Virus record (IMG/VR): IMGVR_UViG_3300037278_000142
Span: 1 to 64,000 of that record
Direction: 5' to 3' (one strand)
Origin: a virus
DNA length: 64,000 bases
The notes under the pieces were generated by a model that made no database searches, was not told where the DNA came from, and worked only from the letters and a program-made list of their open reading frames with translations. Both the position numbers and the translations under genes were made by a program. Positions 8,241-16,356 of this stretch are shown here, piece by piece (the first letter of the stretch is position 1; each line of letters opens with the position of its first letter).

Positions 8241-8416
8241 AGACCGCACTCAGTTGTTGACTCAACCAATACTTCACCCTCTACCCAAGACGATTACAAC
8301 GTAGACTGAAATTCTTCCCGGCTGAAAGGGGGAGCATCATCCACGTGTAGATTGGTTGTACTCTTATCTAAGACTGAAGTCAAGGGGGAGGTGGAAAGAA
8401 AAATTAGGGGTGAAAC

Positions 8417-8605
8417 TCAGTCGTCTTCGCAGCCATTAATGTTGACTTGTACATCGGCTAGACCCCGCTTCAGGCGGGACCTGAAAACTTCGGGAGGGAG
8501 TCTGGATACCTGCTGATCGAAACGAGCGAGTGTGTCCTCAAGTGTAACACGACTCGTGAGGATAGCGAGAATCGGGGTGTTTCCTGAGAACTTATCTACT
8601 GCCAT
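8417..8605 (-). CDS. Small hypothetical protein (62 aa)
   Basis: 62 residues, helical, with no family recognised. A CAATAT-N5-CCCTTATT sequence upstream (about 8640-8622) is a weak match to the late-promoter motif. After the TGA the same frame stays open for a further 45 codons; see findings. Confidence 0.6.
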   Translation of the reverse strand: MAVDKFSGNTPILAILTSRVTLEDTLARFDQQVSRLPPEVFRSRLKRGLADVQVNINGCEDD

Positions 8606-8645
8606 AGATTTTCATCCTTTAATAAGGGCATTCATATTGGAATTT

Positions 8646-9047
8646 TTATTCACGTAGAGCCCCGATCAACTGTTCCACGACACGTTGGAACCCATTCATA
8701 ATAGTCAACTGGTTGGCTGAAAGCACCCTCTGCTCCACCGCCATCTCCCGAATTAGGTTAAACTGTTCATGATGAACGTCTGCTTGTGTCTTGACGCTTT
8801 CCGCCAGTTGATGAACTGACTCCACGAGTTTATCCTGAGCAGCAGATTGTGCCTGTATGAGCCTTTTTAGGTCTTGGTTGCTCTCTGCGATGACCTTGGT
8901 GTTAGCATCGACCGTCGTTTTGAAAGTCATAATTTGTACTTGTGACCAAATGAAAAGTCCCACACAAATGAAGGCCGAACCAGTTGCGGCACCGTATTGC
9001 CAGATGGGCGTAAGAGGATTTGTGGCTTGAAGCAGCATCATAAGCAT
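8646..9047 (-). CDS. Membrane-anchored coiled-coil protein (133 aa)
   Basis: One transmembrane segment (about residues 18-38, AATGSAFICVGLFIWSQV) followed by a long heptad-rich helix to the C-terminus. The layout resembles some phage membrane or lysis accessory proteins (class III holins, inner spanins), but no specific family can be named. It sits directly downstream of terl in the same orientation. Confidence 0.72.
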   Translation of the reverse strand: MLMMLLQATNPLTPIWQYGAATGSAFICVGLFIWSQVQIMTFKTTVDANTKVIAESNQDLKRLIQAQSAAQDKLVESVHQLAESVKTQADVHHEQFNLIREMAVEQRVLSANQLTIMNGFQRVVEQLIGALRE

Positions 9048-9109
9048 GTGACATTGACCCTCGGAAGAAATACACGACTACACTTATGAGTTGGGTATTG
9101 AGTATTTTC

Positions 9110-12100
9110 CTAACGGCCTCTCCTATGGAAGGGGTTTCGGACTACATCACCCATAGAACTTTCCGTAATTCTTTGAATTTTTCGCATCCGCTCAAGAATC
9201 TGGAGGTCCCGCAAGATAACACCGTCCATATTAATGATAGCCCCTGAAGGGAGGTTCATTTGCTGTGCGATGAGTAGTGACTGACCGGAGGGGTCAATTT
9301 TCAAACCACCTTCTTCCATGAGCCACTTTTGAGCCTTCCATGCACAGAGTTGAGCCGCGTCCACCATGTCATCATGGCTACCCTTTTCAAGCGGAGCCGC
9401 GACCCGAATCTGGTACTTGTTAACGTACTCAGCTTCGACCAACCGCAGTTCCTTGAGGAACTTTGGAACGTAGGGGAACCGGCAGCGGGTATCGCGGACA
9501 TAACCTTGGAGCACGAAAGCCATCTGTGAGTTCAATGTCGCCGTGAGGTTCACGAGTTCAATGTTGTGAATCTTGTTGAGTTCGAGCAACTGCACAAGCT
9601 GCTGTCCCCCGTGTTGGTCGGTTGCACCACGCCAGCAGGGCATCAGTACATTCAGAGCCTTGAGCCACGCTAGGATGTCTTCCAGCGGGAGAGCCTTGAA
9701 TCCGACGTACTTCTCCAATCCCTGTATGTGTCCCACACCGGGGCCTTCAAACTTCTCCCCGACCATCATACGGTCGATGTAGTCATAGACCAAGTGAATC
9801 GGCTGTGAACCCCCGACATACTCCAAGTGGCCGATTGCGACCGCCGTAGCGTCATGACTCATACCCAAGTCGATTGCCCAGAAATACTGGCGACCGATGT
9901 CCTTGGGATGGAAGTGAGACAGGTTGAACCGAGCAGAAGTTTCGTCGGGCTCTTCAAAACCACCATTCGTCTTGACATACTTCACATCAGTGCAAGCCTG
10001 AATTTGTGCTTCAGTCAAGTACGATTCAGAAGACTCAAGGAAGTTACCCCCGTATTCAGCCTTGAACGTGAGTGGGTTCTTGGTATACTCCGAACGCAGG
10101 GTTTCGGACAGGATGGTAGGGTTCATCTCCGCTGTGGATAGCCGGATGGTGAATACCTTAGTCTCCTTCGCACCACGCTCCATGGCGTCCTTGTGAATGT
10201 CGAACATCTTACCGACCTTCGTCCAAGGGCTGGAGATGGAAAGCACAAGAGAGTCTTGGAAGGATTTGTATTCCTCCGGCTTCATAGTGGCCGCAGCGAC
10301 GAGTTGGTCTACCCAGCCGCCCTTGAGGTCTTCCGCGTGCTTGAAGTTGACTGTAGACGGCGTGGCGGCTCCGTAGACCTCATCTGAGGATGAGCCCTTG
10401 GAGGAACGGAAGTGAGCGAACTCGTCCAGAGCGAGGAAGATATTCGAAGGGCCACGGACGGCATTGGTTGTGCTGGCGTAGCTTTTGACGTTAATGGACG
10501 GAGTAACGTCACGCTTGTGACGGTCAGCTTCAGACACGAAGCCCATCCATGATGAACTGGAAGCCTTCAGATACGGGTTGAAGAAAGGAGCCCGGTTGAT
10601 GTCTTCGCGGAGCTTGTCGTAGAGACGGTTGGCACCCTCTTCGTCCTGAGCCATGAATGTGAAGTCGATGTGCGACCCGGCGATGAGGCCGAAGTATTCC
10701 TGAGGCGACCGGATGTTTAGCAGTTTGTAGAGCTTGTAGGCACCGATGGCGGACACTACCTGAGAGTTGTGGGTGACATTGAAGTTCTTGCCGAACAAAT
10801 ACAGACTGGTAGGGTTGGTAGTGGTAATACACCGCATGGGCATCCTACCGACAGGTTGAATGTCAGTGATGAACCTCCATTTTTGAGTGGAGTTTACTGT
10901 ACTAGGGAGTTCTGCCAATTTCCTTGGAAGACGGAAGACCGGTAGGGTGCCTGTCCATGTTACCCTGTATTTCTCGCCGCAATCCCGGTCATTTAGGATA
11001 GCTCTGCCCTCCCCCCAATAGGGTTTCAGTCCGAGTGAAGCAGCGAGGTGGTATACCCCCTCCGCCAAACTACGATTTGTGTTTGTGAAGTCACATCGGC
11101 TGCGGCTGCAACTCCCATCTGTGTCCATCAGCCCCTGCAACAGAGATAACCTTTGCGGCTCGGACGCCCATAGATATTGATGAGGGATGTGCTTGTTCTT
11201 CAAGACTCCAAGTTGACGCAAGGGAGAGAACAACCCCAGTACGTGCCACCGAGTGGGTGCTTTCTCGTTTTGGTAGAAAGTCATACCCGCCGATTCAAAG
11301 TAGGGTAGTATCTTGTCTGCATCTTCTGGGGCAGCGGTGATAATCCCGCAATCGCTATTTCCATCCCCCAGCCATACCCCCAAACAGTAAGGGTCGAGAA
11401 GCAGGTCAATGTCAGGACAGGTTACTGCCTTTGCAAGTGGGATGCAGTGGTTTGTTTCCTGTTTCTTACCCACCCTTAGAGTAGCTAGGAGTTCTTCGGT
11501 AGTGCGCGTAGTGCCCCCAATGGCGTGCTTAGAACACTTGGCGGCTTTCCGGTCAACCTTGGTTAGGGTGTTCCACAGGTGACCGCCATGGGCGAATACG
11601 TGTGTACCATCATCAAAGGAGACCTTGAACGCCTCTAACTCTTCAACTGGATGAGCGTACTTTACTTTGTAAACCTGTCCATCCTCACCGAATACGGCGT
11701 CTCCTTCTTCTAAATCGCCGTTTCGCTTACATCCATCTGGTGTTGGGATAGGCTCATCAACGTGAAGCATCTTCCCGCCACGCCGACCCGCAAAAATCGC
11801 CGCCTCTGTGAAGCCCCTCTCCGGCATGTCCCGCCAGTCATTGACGTTGCAACGTCCTTCTTCATGAAGGATATGCAGGCACTCTTCCTCGCTGCACTCG
11901 CGAACAGGGTTCTCGCGGAACACATCCCACATCTGTACCTTAATAGGAGCGAAGTCAATTGGAACTGCGAAGATACACTTCACAATCAACCGCTGAAGCG
12001 GGTACAGTTTAATGTTCAGACCTTGTGGTGACTCGATAAATTCAATGGCATTGAGAAGTTTACTCGCATCTTCTATGGCTCCATCTATGACTTTTCCAAA

Positions 12101-12145
12101 AACACTACTGTCTGTCGGTTTTGTAAAACGTTGCCCACGGGCCAT
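9110..12145 (-). CDS. terL: Terminase large subunit, interrupted by an intein
   Basis: 1011 residues as translated; removal of the intein (126-460) leaves 676, normal for TerL. The packaging ATPase Walker A GRRGGK|S is split exactly by the intein, and the Walker B is IFLALDEFAHF. The C-terminal RNase-H-fold nuclease shows AIDLGMSHDATAVA and GSHDDMVDAAQLCAWKAQ. The enzyme cuts concatemeric DNA and pumps it into proheads through the portal. Without protein splicing the ATP site cannot form. A late-promoter-like site and a hairpin with AGAGG lie just before the ATG. Confidence 0.97.
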   Translation of the reverse strand: MARGQRFTKPTDSSVFGKVIDGAIEDASKLLNAIEFIESPQGLNIKLYPLQRLIVKCIFAVPIDFAPIKVQMWDVFRENPVRECSEEECLHILHEEGRCNVNDWRDMPERGFTEAAIFAGRRGGKMLHVDEPIPTPDGCKRNGDLEEGDAVFGEDGQVYKVKYAHPVEELEAFKVSFDDGTHVFAHGGHLWNTLTKVDRKAAKCSKHAIGGTTRTTEELLATLRVGKKQETNHCIPLAKAVTCPDIDLLLDPYCLGVWLGDGNSDCGIITAAPEDADKILPYFESAGMTFYQNEKAPTRWHVLGLFSPLRQLGVLKNKHIPHQYLWASEPQRLSLLQGLMDTDGSCSRSRCDFTNTNRSLAEGVYHLAASLGLKPYWGEGRAILNDRDCGEKYRVTWTGTLPVFRLPRKLAELPSTVNSTQKWRFITDIQPVGRMPMRCITTTNPTSLYLFGKNFNVTHNSQVVSAIGAYKLYKLLNIRSPQEYFGLIAGSHIDFTFMAQDEEGANRLYDKLREDINRAPFFNPYLKASSSSWMGFVSEADRHKRDVTPSINVKSYASTTNAVRGPSNIFLALDEFAHFRSSKGSSSDEVYGAATPSTVNFKHAEDLKGGWVDQLVAAATMKPEEYKSFQDSLVLSISSPWTKVGKMFDIHKDAMERGAKETKVFTIRLSTAEMNPTILSETLRSEYTKNPLTFKAEYGGNFLESSESYLTEAQIQACTDVKYVKTNGGFEEPDETSARFNLSHFHPKDIGRQYFWAIDLGMSHDATAVAIGHLEYVGGSQPIHLVYDYIDRMMVGEKFEGPGVGHIQGLEKYVGFKALPLEDILAWLKALNVLMPCWRGATDQHGGQQLVQLLELNKIHNIELVNLTATLNSQMAFVLQGYVRDTRCRFPYVPKFLKELRLVEAEYVNKYQIRVAAPLEKGSHDDMVDAAQLCAWKAQKWLMEEGGLKIDPSGQSLLIAQQMNLPSGAIINMDGVILRDLQILERMRKIQRITESSMGDVVRNPFHRRGR
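10766..11770 (-). mobile_element. Class 3-type intein with LAGLIDADG endonuclease in terL
   Basis: Residues 126-460 of TerL (335 aa). The N-terminal block reads MLHVDEPIPTPDG…GDLEEGD, with Met where class 1 inteins have Cys. The class 3 triad is present: Trp191 after the block B histidine (GGHLW), Cys439 in block F (MRCI) and Thr458 in block G (NVTHN), with Ser461 as the +1 extein residue. Two endonuclease motifs, LGVWLGDGNS and LLQGLMDTDG, indicate a homing endonuclease of the dodecapeptide type. Confidence 0.93.
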
Positions 12146-12160
12146 TCAACATTCCTCTAC

Positions 12161-12178
12161 TAGAAGAGGACAATATTG
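12161..12178 (-). promoter_or_regulatory. Late-promoter-like site upstream of terL
   Basis: CAATAT-N5-TCT in the same register as the RACTAY-N5-TCT sites elsewhere, 19 nt before the terL ATG. It overlaps a hairpin (TCCTCT, 6-nt loop, AGAGGA at 12153-12170) whose 3' arm on the minus strand is the ribosome-binding sequence. Confidence 0.5.
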
Positions 12179-12215
12179 GCGAAATTACTGGAAATTTTTT
12201 AGGAAGAAAATCCCG

Positions 12216-12245
12216 TTGCAATTTGTGTGGAGTCTCTGGTATAAT
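12216..12245 (+). promoter_or_regulatory. Sigma-70 promoter
   Basis: TTGCAA, 18-nt spacer, TATAAT, reading away from terL. The expected start is near 12252, about 150 nt before the next coding region. Confidence 0.75.
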
Positions 12246-12251
12246 TGGAGG

Positions 12252-12390
12252 ATGCGGCTCGACTAGAATTTGCCAAAAAGAAGTAAGGCCACTAACCGCT
12301 CATGGCGGGGTCTGAACGGGAGCCTCAATTCTATGTCGGGCACTTGAGGGAGGGGTGATGGGTGGTATTGCCCCTCCCACTCACCTTTTT
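12252..12390 (+). ncRNA. Structured leader or small RNA, unclassified
   Basis: Between the promoter and the plus-strand gene at 12400. A long-range stem TAGAATT/AATTCTA (about 12266 and 12328) encloses two small hairpins (GCC…GGC and CCGC…GCGG). Beyond it, GGTGA…GGG pairs with CCC…TCACC directly before TTTTT, a terminator shape, and overlaps an alternative 8-bp stem GGGAGGGG/CCCCTCCC. This suggests either a short RNA or an attenuator. It was not matched to a known class. Confidence 0.5.
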
Positions 12391-12399
12391 GGAGGAACT

Positions 12400-12597
12400 A
12401 TGGCGAAGAGAGTATGGCAATGCGATTCATGCAAGAAGGCGAATGAACAGGAACCATGGGAGTGCCCCGGATGTGGGAACGAAACGTGTGACTCCTGCTT
12501 CGACCGTTATGCTCATTGCAGAGCGTGCTCTATGAACAAGCGTGATGAGGACTTACGGCTGGCAGCTAACGCTGCTGGGTACGACTTCGAAGCCTAA
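12400..12597 (+). CDS. Small zinc-finger protein (65 aa)
   Basis: Starts at ATG 12400 after a strong GGAGGAACT sequence. Contains CDSC, CPGCG, CDSC and CRAC, four cysteine pairs compatible with a two-zinc treble-clef or FYVE/RING-like fold, and a short acidic tail. It is the only gene on the plus strand in this part, with its own promoter and possible attenuator. Its 3' end overlaps the convergent gene by 4 bp. Function unknown. Confidence 0.75.
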   Translation: MAKRVWQCDSCKKANEQEPWECPGCGNETCDSCFDRYAHCRACSMNKRDEDLRLAANAAGYDFEA

Positions 12598-12980
12598 CGA
12601 CCGAGTTTCGCCAGAACATCACGGGCGTGAGCTTGAGCGTTCTTGAACTCAGAATCCCAGTTGGTTGCTGCTGCCTTTTTGGCAGGGATAGACCCGCCCC
12701 GCTGGAAGACACCAGAGGTTGTAGGAACACGACGTAGGGACGCGGAGACTGGTAAGGCACGGTGGGAGGTCTCGTCCACATCTTCGCCAGCTTCGATGGC
12801 CATCTCTTTGAGGGCTGATTGCACGGCAGCACGCTCTTCAGGAGAAGCGGTAGGTTCTACCGCCTCCAGAAGGTCATCAAAGCCGTCATCGGCATCAGCT
12901 TCAACGTCGATGAGGCTCAGGTGTTCCTGCCATGAGACCGAAGCTGTATCCGTTTTTACCCCACGACGTAGGTTAGCCAT
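12594..12980 (-). CDS. Hypothetical protein (128 aa)
   Basis: 128 residues: acidic N-terminal half (LSLIDVEADADDGFDDLLEA), Ser/Ala/Pro-rich middle, helical C-terminus. Not recognised; lies between virion-type genes, so possibly structural. Confidence 0.7.
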   Translation of the reverse strand: MANLRRGVKTDTASVSWQEHLSLIDVEADADDGFDDLLEAVEPTASPEERAAVQSALKEMAIEAGEDVDETSHRALPVSASLRRVPTTSGVFQRGGSIPAKKAAATNWDSEFKNAQAHARDVLAKLGR

Positions 12981-12992
12981 TCAGTGGAATCC

Positions 12993-13361
12993 TCAACTCA
13001 GCGGTACTACTTCAATAGCTCCGTTAACAATCTGCAACTCATAGTTCGTTCCAGTAGTCGCATCTGTTATTGGTATGCTGGTATTACCCGTAGATGTCCC
13101 TGAGAACAAGTTCTCCATGTCTGCCATAAACGCCTGAGCCACCGCATCATAAAGTATGTGAGGTTGAGAATTGGTGTTACCCGTGGTGGCGGCGTAGTAT
13201 ATCCAAACCTGATTATGATTCAACAGAGTTTCTATTCTCTGTATAGCATTAATCTCAAGCATCATTTCCAAACCTTGGGGCGAAATGTCCGGGTCTGGTT
13301 TGTACCACCAAAGAGAGGTGGTGAATGTAGGATTAAGTTGAAACCCAGATTGATTCGCCAT
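12993..13361 (-). CDS. Virion-type protein with C-terminal beta motif (122 aa)
   Basis: 122 residues. The C-terminus TGTNYELQIVNGAIEVVPLS matches a motif that ends two other proteins in the window (50811-51707 and 55089-55748). Other parts resemble phage structural proteins (NHNQVWIYYAATT, TSIPITDATTG), but no named family. Probably a minor capsid or tail component. Confidence 0.72.
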   Translation of the reverse strand: MANQSGFQLNPTFTTSLWWYKPDPDISPQGLEMMLEINAIQRIETLLNHNQVWIYYAATTGNTNSQPHILYDAVAQAFMADMENLFSGTSTGNTSIPITDATTGTNYELQIVNGAIEVVPLS

Positions 13362-13449
13362 TTACTCCGCCTTCTCCTTGCGCTTTCCAACTGAATTGAA
13401 TTGATTTGATCTGATTTACCCTTGTTACAACGAGTTGTCTGAAAGGGCG

Positions 13450-16356
13450 TTAGTCGGAGTCCTTGGTTCCAGTCACAAATTTGTATTTTAGGAGCATAGA
13501 TTCGGTGTCAATGGTCTCAGCACGGACAAAAACCTCATACACAAATCCGCCGTCTTTTGCTTCATGCCATACGGCTGCTTGTGCAAAAGCGTCATTAACA
13601 CAATCCTGCACCTGACTATCCGTGAGCTTGTCCATGAGGTACTTGACACGAGAGCCGGTGTTGATGAGATTGTAGGCCGGGTTCATGGTGCTCGGCTGTT
13701 CAATCTGTGCCAACTGAATCTCACCGAGTCCCGGAATCTTGTTCATGGGCATACGAGTGGTGGCCTTGAAGGCACCGATGAAGGCAGCGGCAACTTCGCC
13801 CATGACCTTCTTGAGGAAGAGGCCAAACTGATTCTTCTCGTCACCAGCGGCAACCTTGGCCGTGAGCGATGCGAACGCTGAACCCGGAACCATGTCGGTG
13901 CCAGCGTAGAACTCTTCGGTGAACATCGGCCCCCGGATATCGTTCTCCTTGCGGAGGGGGGCACCTTCAAGAACCTGTGACTTACCGTCGCGACCGATAC
14001 CCATACCACCAGCCGGTGATGTGGAAACGTAGCCGATGCGAGTCATGCCTTCGAAGGCATCCTCAATGGCACCGGGCAGCATCTCTTCGCCGTTCTCATC
14101 GCCGGGAACCGTGTGAGCGTCACCGGACATCTCTGCTGGCATAGGAGCGTTGCTGGCGTTCGGGTAGGAGATAAGCTCGTGCTGGAGTTGAGGGTAGAAC
14201 TGCTCAATCACCTGTCCACCAATCTGCTGGGGGGCAAAGCTGAATCCTGCTGACTTCATAGAACCTTCCTTCTTGGGTGAATCGCCTACATACTCTAAAA
14301 ACCATGGTGGAACACTCGCGGAGCCCCAGTTGCCCTCCACCATTTTGTCTGTTCTGATATCAACAGACTGAATGGTGCTGTCTGGCTGGGCTTCTGCTTC
14401 CCGCTTATGCGTGTAGCCAACGACGGTTGCAAGTTCGCCCGGTTTCATCAACCAACCATCAGTTTGACTGACCCGGACAAGTCGTACACGGTCGCCGGGT
14501 TCCAAACGGGTAGAGCGGGAGCCGTCTCCATGCTCTTTAACGATACGGAAAGCTGTCTTTGCAGGAATAACACGAACTGGATTACCTCCCGACATTGTGC
14601 TCACCTTGATTTCCGCTGCGATTTCCTTGGCATCCTCGGTACCAAATTCACCGTCGAAGCGGGTTGCCTTCTCTTCTTCAGGGACGATACGGTAGGTTTG
14701 GTCAGGTGCAACCATCACGTACTGGTCACCAACCATGATGATGTACACACGCGAGGAAGGCTGAGTTTGGCCTTGATATGGTTCCCGAAAGTCAAGGAAC
14801 TTCGGGCCGGGGCCGTCGATGTCGGACATGCCGGAGGTGACAGGTTGGTCTTCCCCACCGATAGCTGGCGCGGCAGACTTGGGTAGATTGACAAATTTAA
14901 ACGGCCATTGCTTTCCACAATCATCACATTTGTTTATGTCCCATAGGGGCTGACCCTTCTGCCACGGGTCATAGCGACGACCGTCCTTGTAGTATGCTGT
15001 GTTGTCCAACGAGCCGCAGTCAGGGCACTGGTCAGGACGAACCACCTTGAATTTATCCCCAAACTTAGCTGATGCGCCTTTGATGAAGGCATTAGCCGTC
15101 GCCACGTTGGAGAACATTAGGGTCTTCTTTTTACCCGCGATGTTGATGATAAGTTGCGTCCCGCTACTCTTGTCCACGGTGATTTCCTTAACCTCGTTTT
15201 TAACTTCAGCTTGGGTCTGTTCAATCGGTTTGCCCACTTCCATCTCAACTTGGGTCTCAATGACTTCACGCATCGCGTTTACATTAGGACGTTCGGTGTG
15301 ATGTACTGCTCCATCCAACACTTCCACTCCACCCTTGGTCGAAGCCGGAGAAGAGTTGATGCCGATATCATCCTTAGCCCCCCCTGTACCGGTAGGAGCA
15401 GGGGACATCGTTTCGAGTTGTGCATCGCTGGTAATCATACCCTGCTTCTCTTGCTGGGCCTTGTACTTGTTGTACTTCGGATTCGTGCAGACAGCCAACG
15501 GGTCTCCATCATTGAGCCTGTAGTGGTAGTACGTGCCACCGTTGCCCTTCACCGGGGCTTGCTCGGCGTAGGGCATCTTACCCGCACAGTATTCACATCC
15601 TTCAGCCGCTCCCTGCTTGAACGGGGCACGACGTGCCGCCTCATCCTGTGCTGACTCTTCCCTCTTTTTAGCCATAAGGGCTGAAGTGTCAGCCTTACGC
15701 TTATCAAGTTCACACTGAGAGTGGGTGGTGAAAATGTTGGTGTAGTCAGATGGGCTTCCTCCGTGGCGCTCAGCACGTTCCTTCGCCGATGGCGACAGGG
15801 TGATTGGCTTGTGGCAGATGGTGCAAAGCTTTGCTCCGGTCTTGGCAGCAAAGATTTCCGGGTGCCGTGCTCTGTCTTCAGGGGAGGGAACCGTACCACC
15901 AGTGCCGTGACAGATGTTACAAGTCTGCGGGATGCTGGAGTTGGGCTCCGTTGAACGGAACTTACCCTGTCCGTTGCAGTGCTTGCAAGCTCCGCTCGGA
16001 TACATCGTTTGAGGGTTCCATGCACCAGTCTTGGTGCGGGGCGGCGGGAACTGTTTGCCGTTCTTGTCGTAGATAATGTACTCGTCTCCGTGTGCAGCCT
16101 CAGTCAACTCCGCGATGTCCTGAGGAGTGAGGTAGGGCTCATCGGTGGGGTCGGCTTCTACAGTGTTGTACAACAGTTCATGGGAGGCACACCACGGGTC
16201 TTGGCTGAGACTGCTCATGTGGTTACCGCAAGAGTGGCCGTTAGCATTCTTGGCCTCGCACTCCGGCTGCTCTTCACCAAATGACCCAGCCCAATCCTCG
16301 TACTGCTGTGAGGTTGCACCGGGCATGTTGTAGTCGGATTTCTTATCGGTAGCCAT
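13450..16356 (-). CDS. Large multi-zinc-finger virion-type protein (968 aa)
   Basis: 968 residues. The N-terminal half contains many cysteine knuckles: CEAK…CGNH…CASH, a DnaJ-like pair CKHCNGQGKF and CNICHGTGG, then CTICHKP, CEYCAGK, CPDCGSL and CDDCGKQ. The middle contains beta-rich VYIIMVGDQYVMVAPDQT, and the C-terminus is helical with QFGLFLKKVMGEVAAAFIG. No enzyme motif was seen. Position and size suggest a portal-vertex or head-associated protein. The start overlaps the stop of the 1138-aa gene by 1 bp. Confidence 0.85.
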   Translation of the reverse strand: MATDKKSDYNMPGATSQQYEDWAGSFGEEQPECEAKNANGHSCGNHMSSLSQDPWCASHELLYNTVEADPTDEPYLTPQDIAELTEAAHGDEYIIYDKNGKQFPPPRTKTGAWNPQTMYPSGACKHCNGQGKFRSTEPNSSIPQTCNICHGTGGTVPSPEDRARHPEIFAAKTGAKLCTICHKPITLSPSAKERAERHGGSPSDYTNIFTTHSQCELDKRKADTSALMAKKREESAQDEAARRAPFKQGAAEGCEYCAGKMPYAEQAPVKGNGGTYYHYRLNDGDPLAVCTNPKYNKYKAQQEKQGMITSDAQLETMSPAPTGTGGAKDDIGINSSPASTKGGVEVLDGAVHHTERPNVNAMREVIETQVEMEVGKPIEQTQAEVKNEVKEITVDKSSGTQLIINIAGKKKTLMFSNVATANAFIKGASAKFGDKFKVVRPDQCPDCGSLDNTAYYKDGRRYDPWQKGQPLWDINKCDDCGKQWPFKFVNLPKSAAPAIGGEDQPVTSGMSDIDGPGPKFLDFREPYQGQTQPSSRVYIIMVGDQYVMVAPDQTYRIVPEEEKATRFDGEFGTEDAKEIAAEIKVSTMSGGNPVRVIPAKTAFRIVKEHGDGSRSTRLEPGDRVRLVRVSQTDGWLMKPGELATVVGYTHKREAEAQPDSTIQSVDIRTDKMVEGNWGSASVPPWFLEYVGDSPKKEGSMKSAGFSFAPQQIGGQVIEQFYPQLQHELISYPNASNAPMPAEMSGDAHTVPGDENGEEMLPGAIEDAFEGMTRIGYVSTSPAGGMGIGRDGKSQVLEGAPLRKENDIRGPMFTEEFYAGTDMVPGSAFASLTAKVAAGDEKNQFGLFLKKVMGEVAAAFIGAFKATTRMPMNKIPGLGEIQLAQIEQPSTMNPAYNLINTGSRVKYLMDKLTDSQVQDCVNDAFAQAAVWHEAKDGGFVYEVFVRAETIDTESMLLKYKFVTGTKDSD

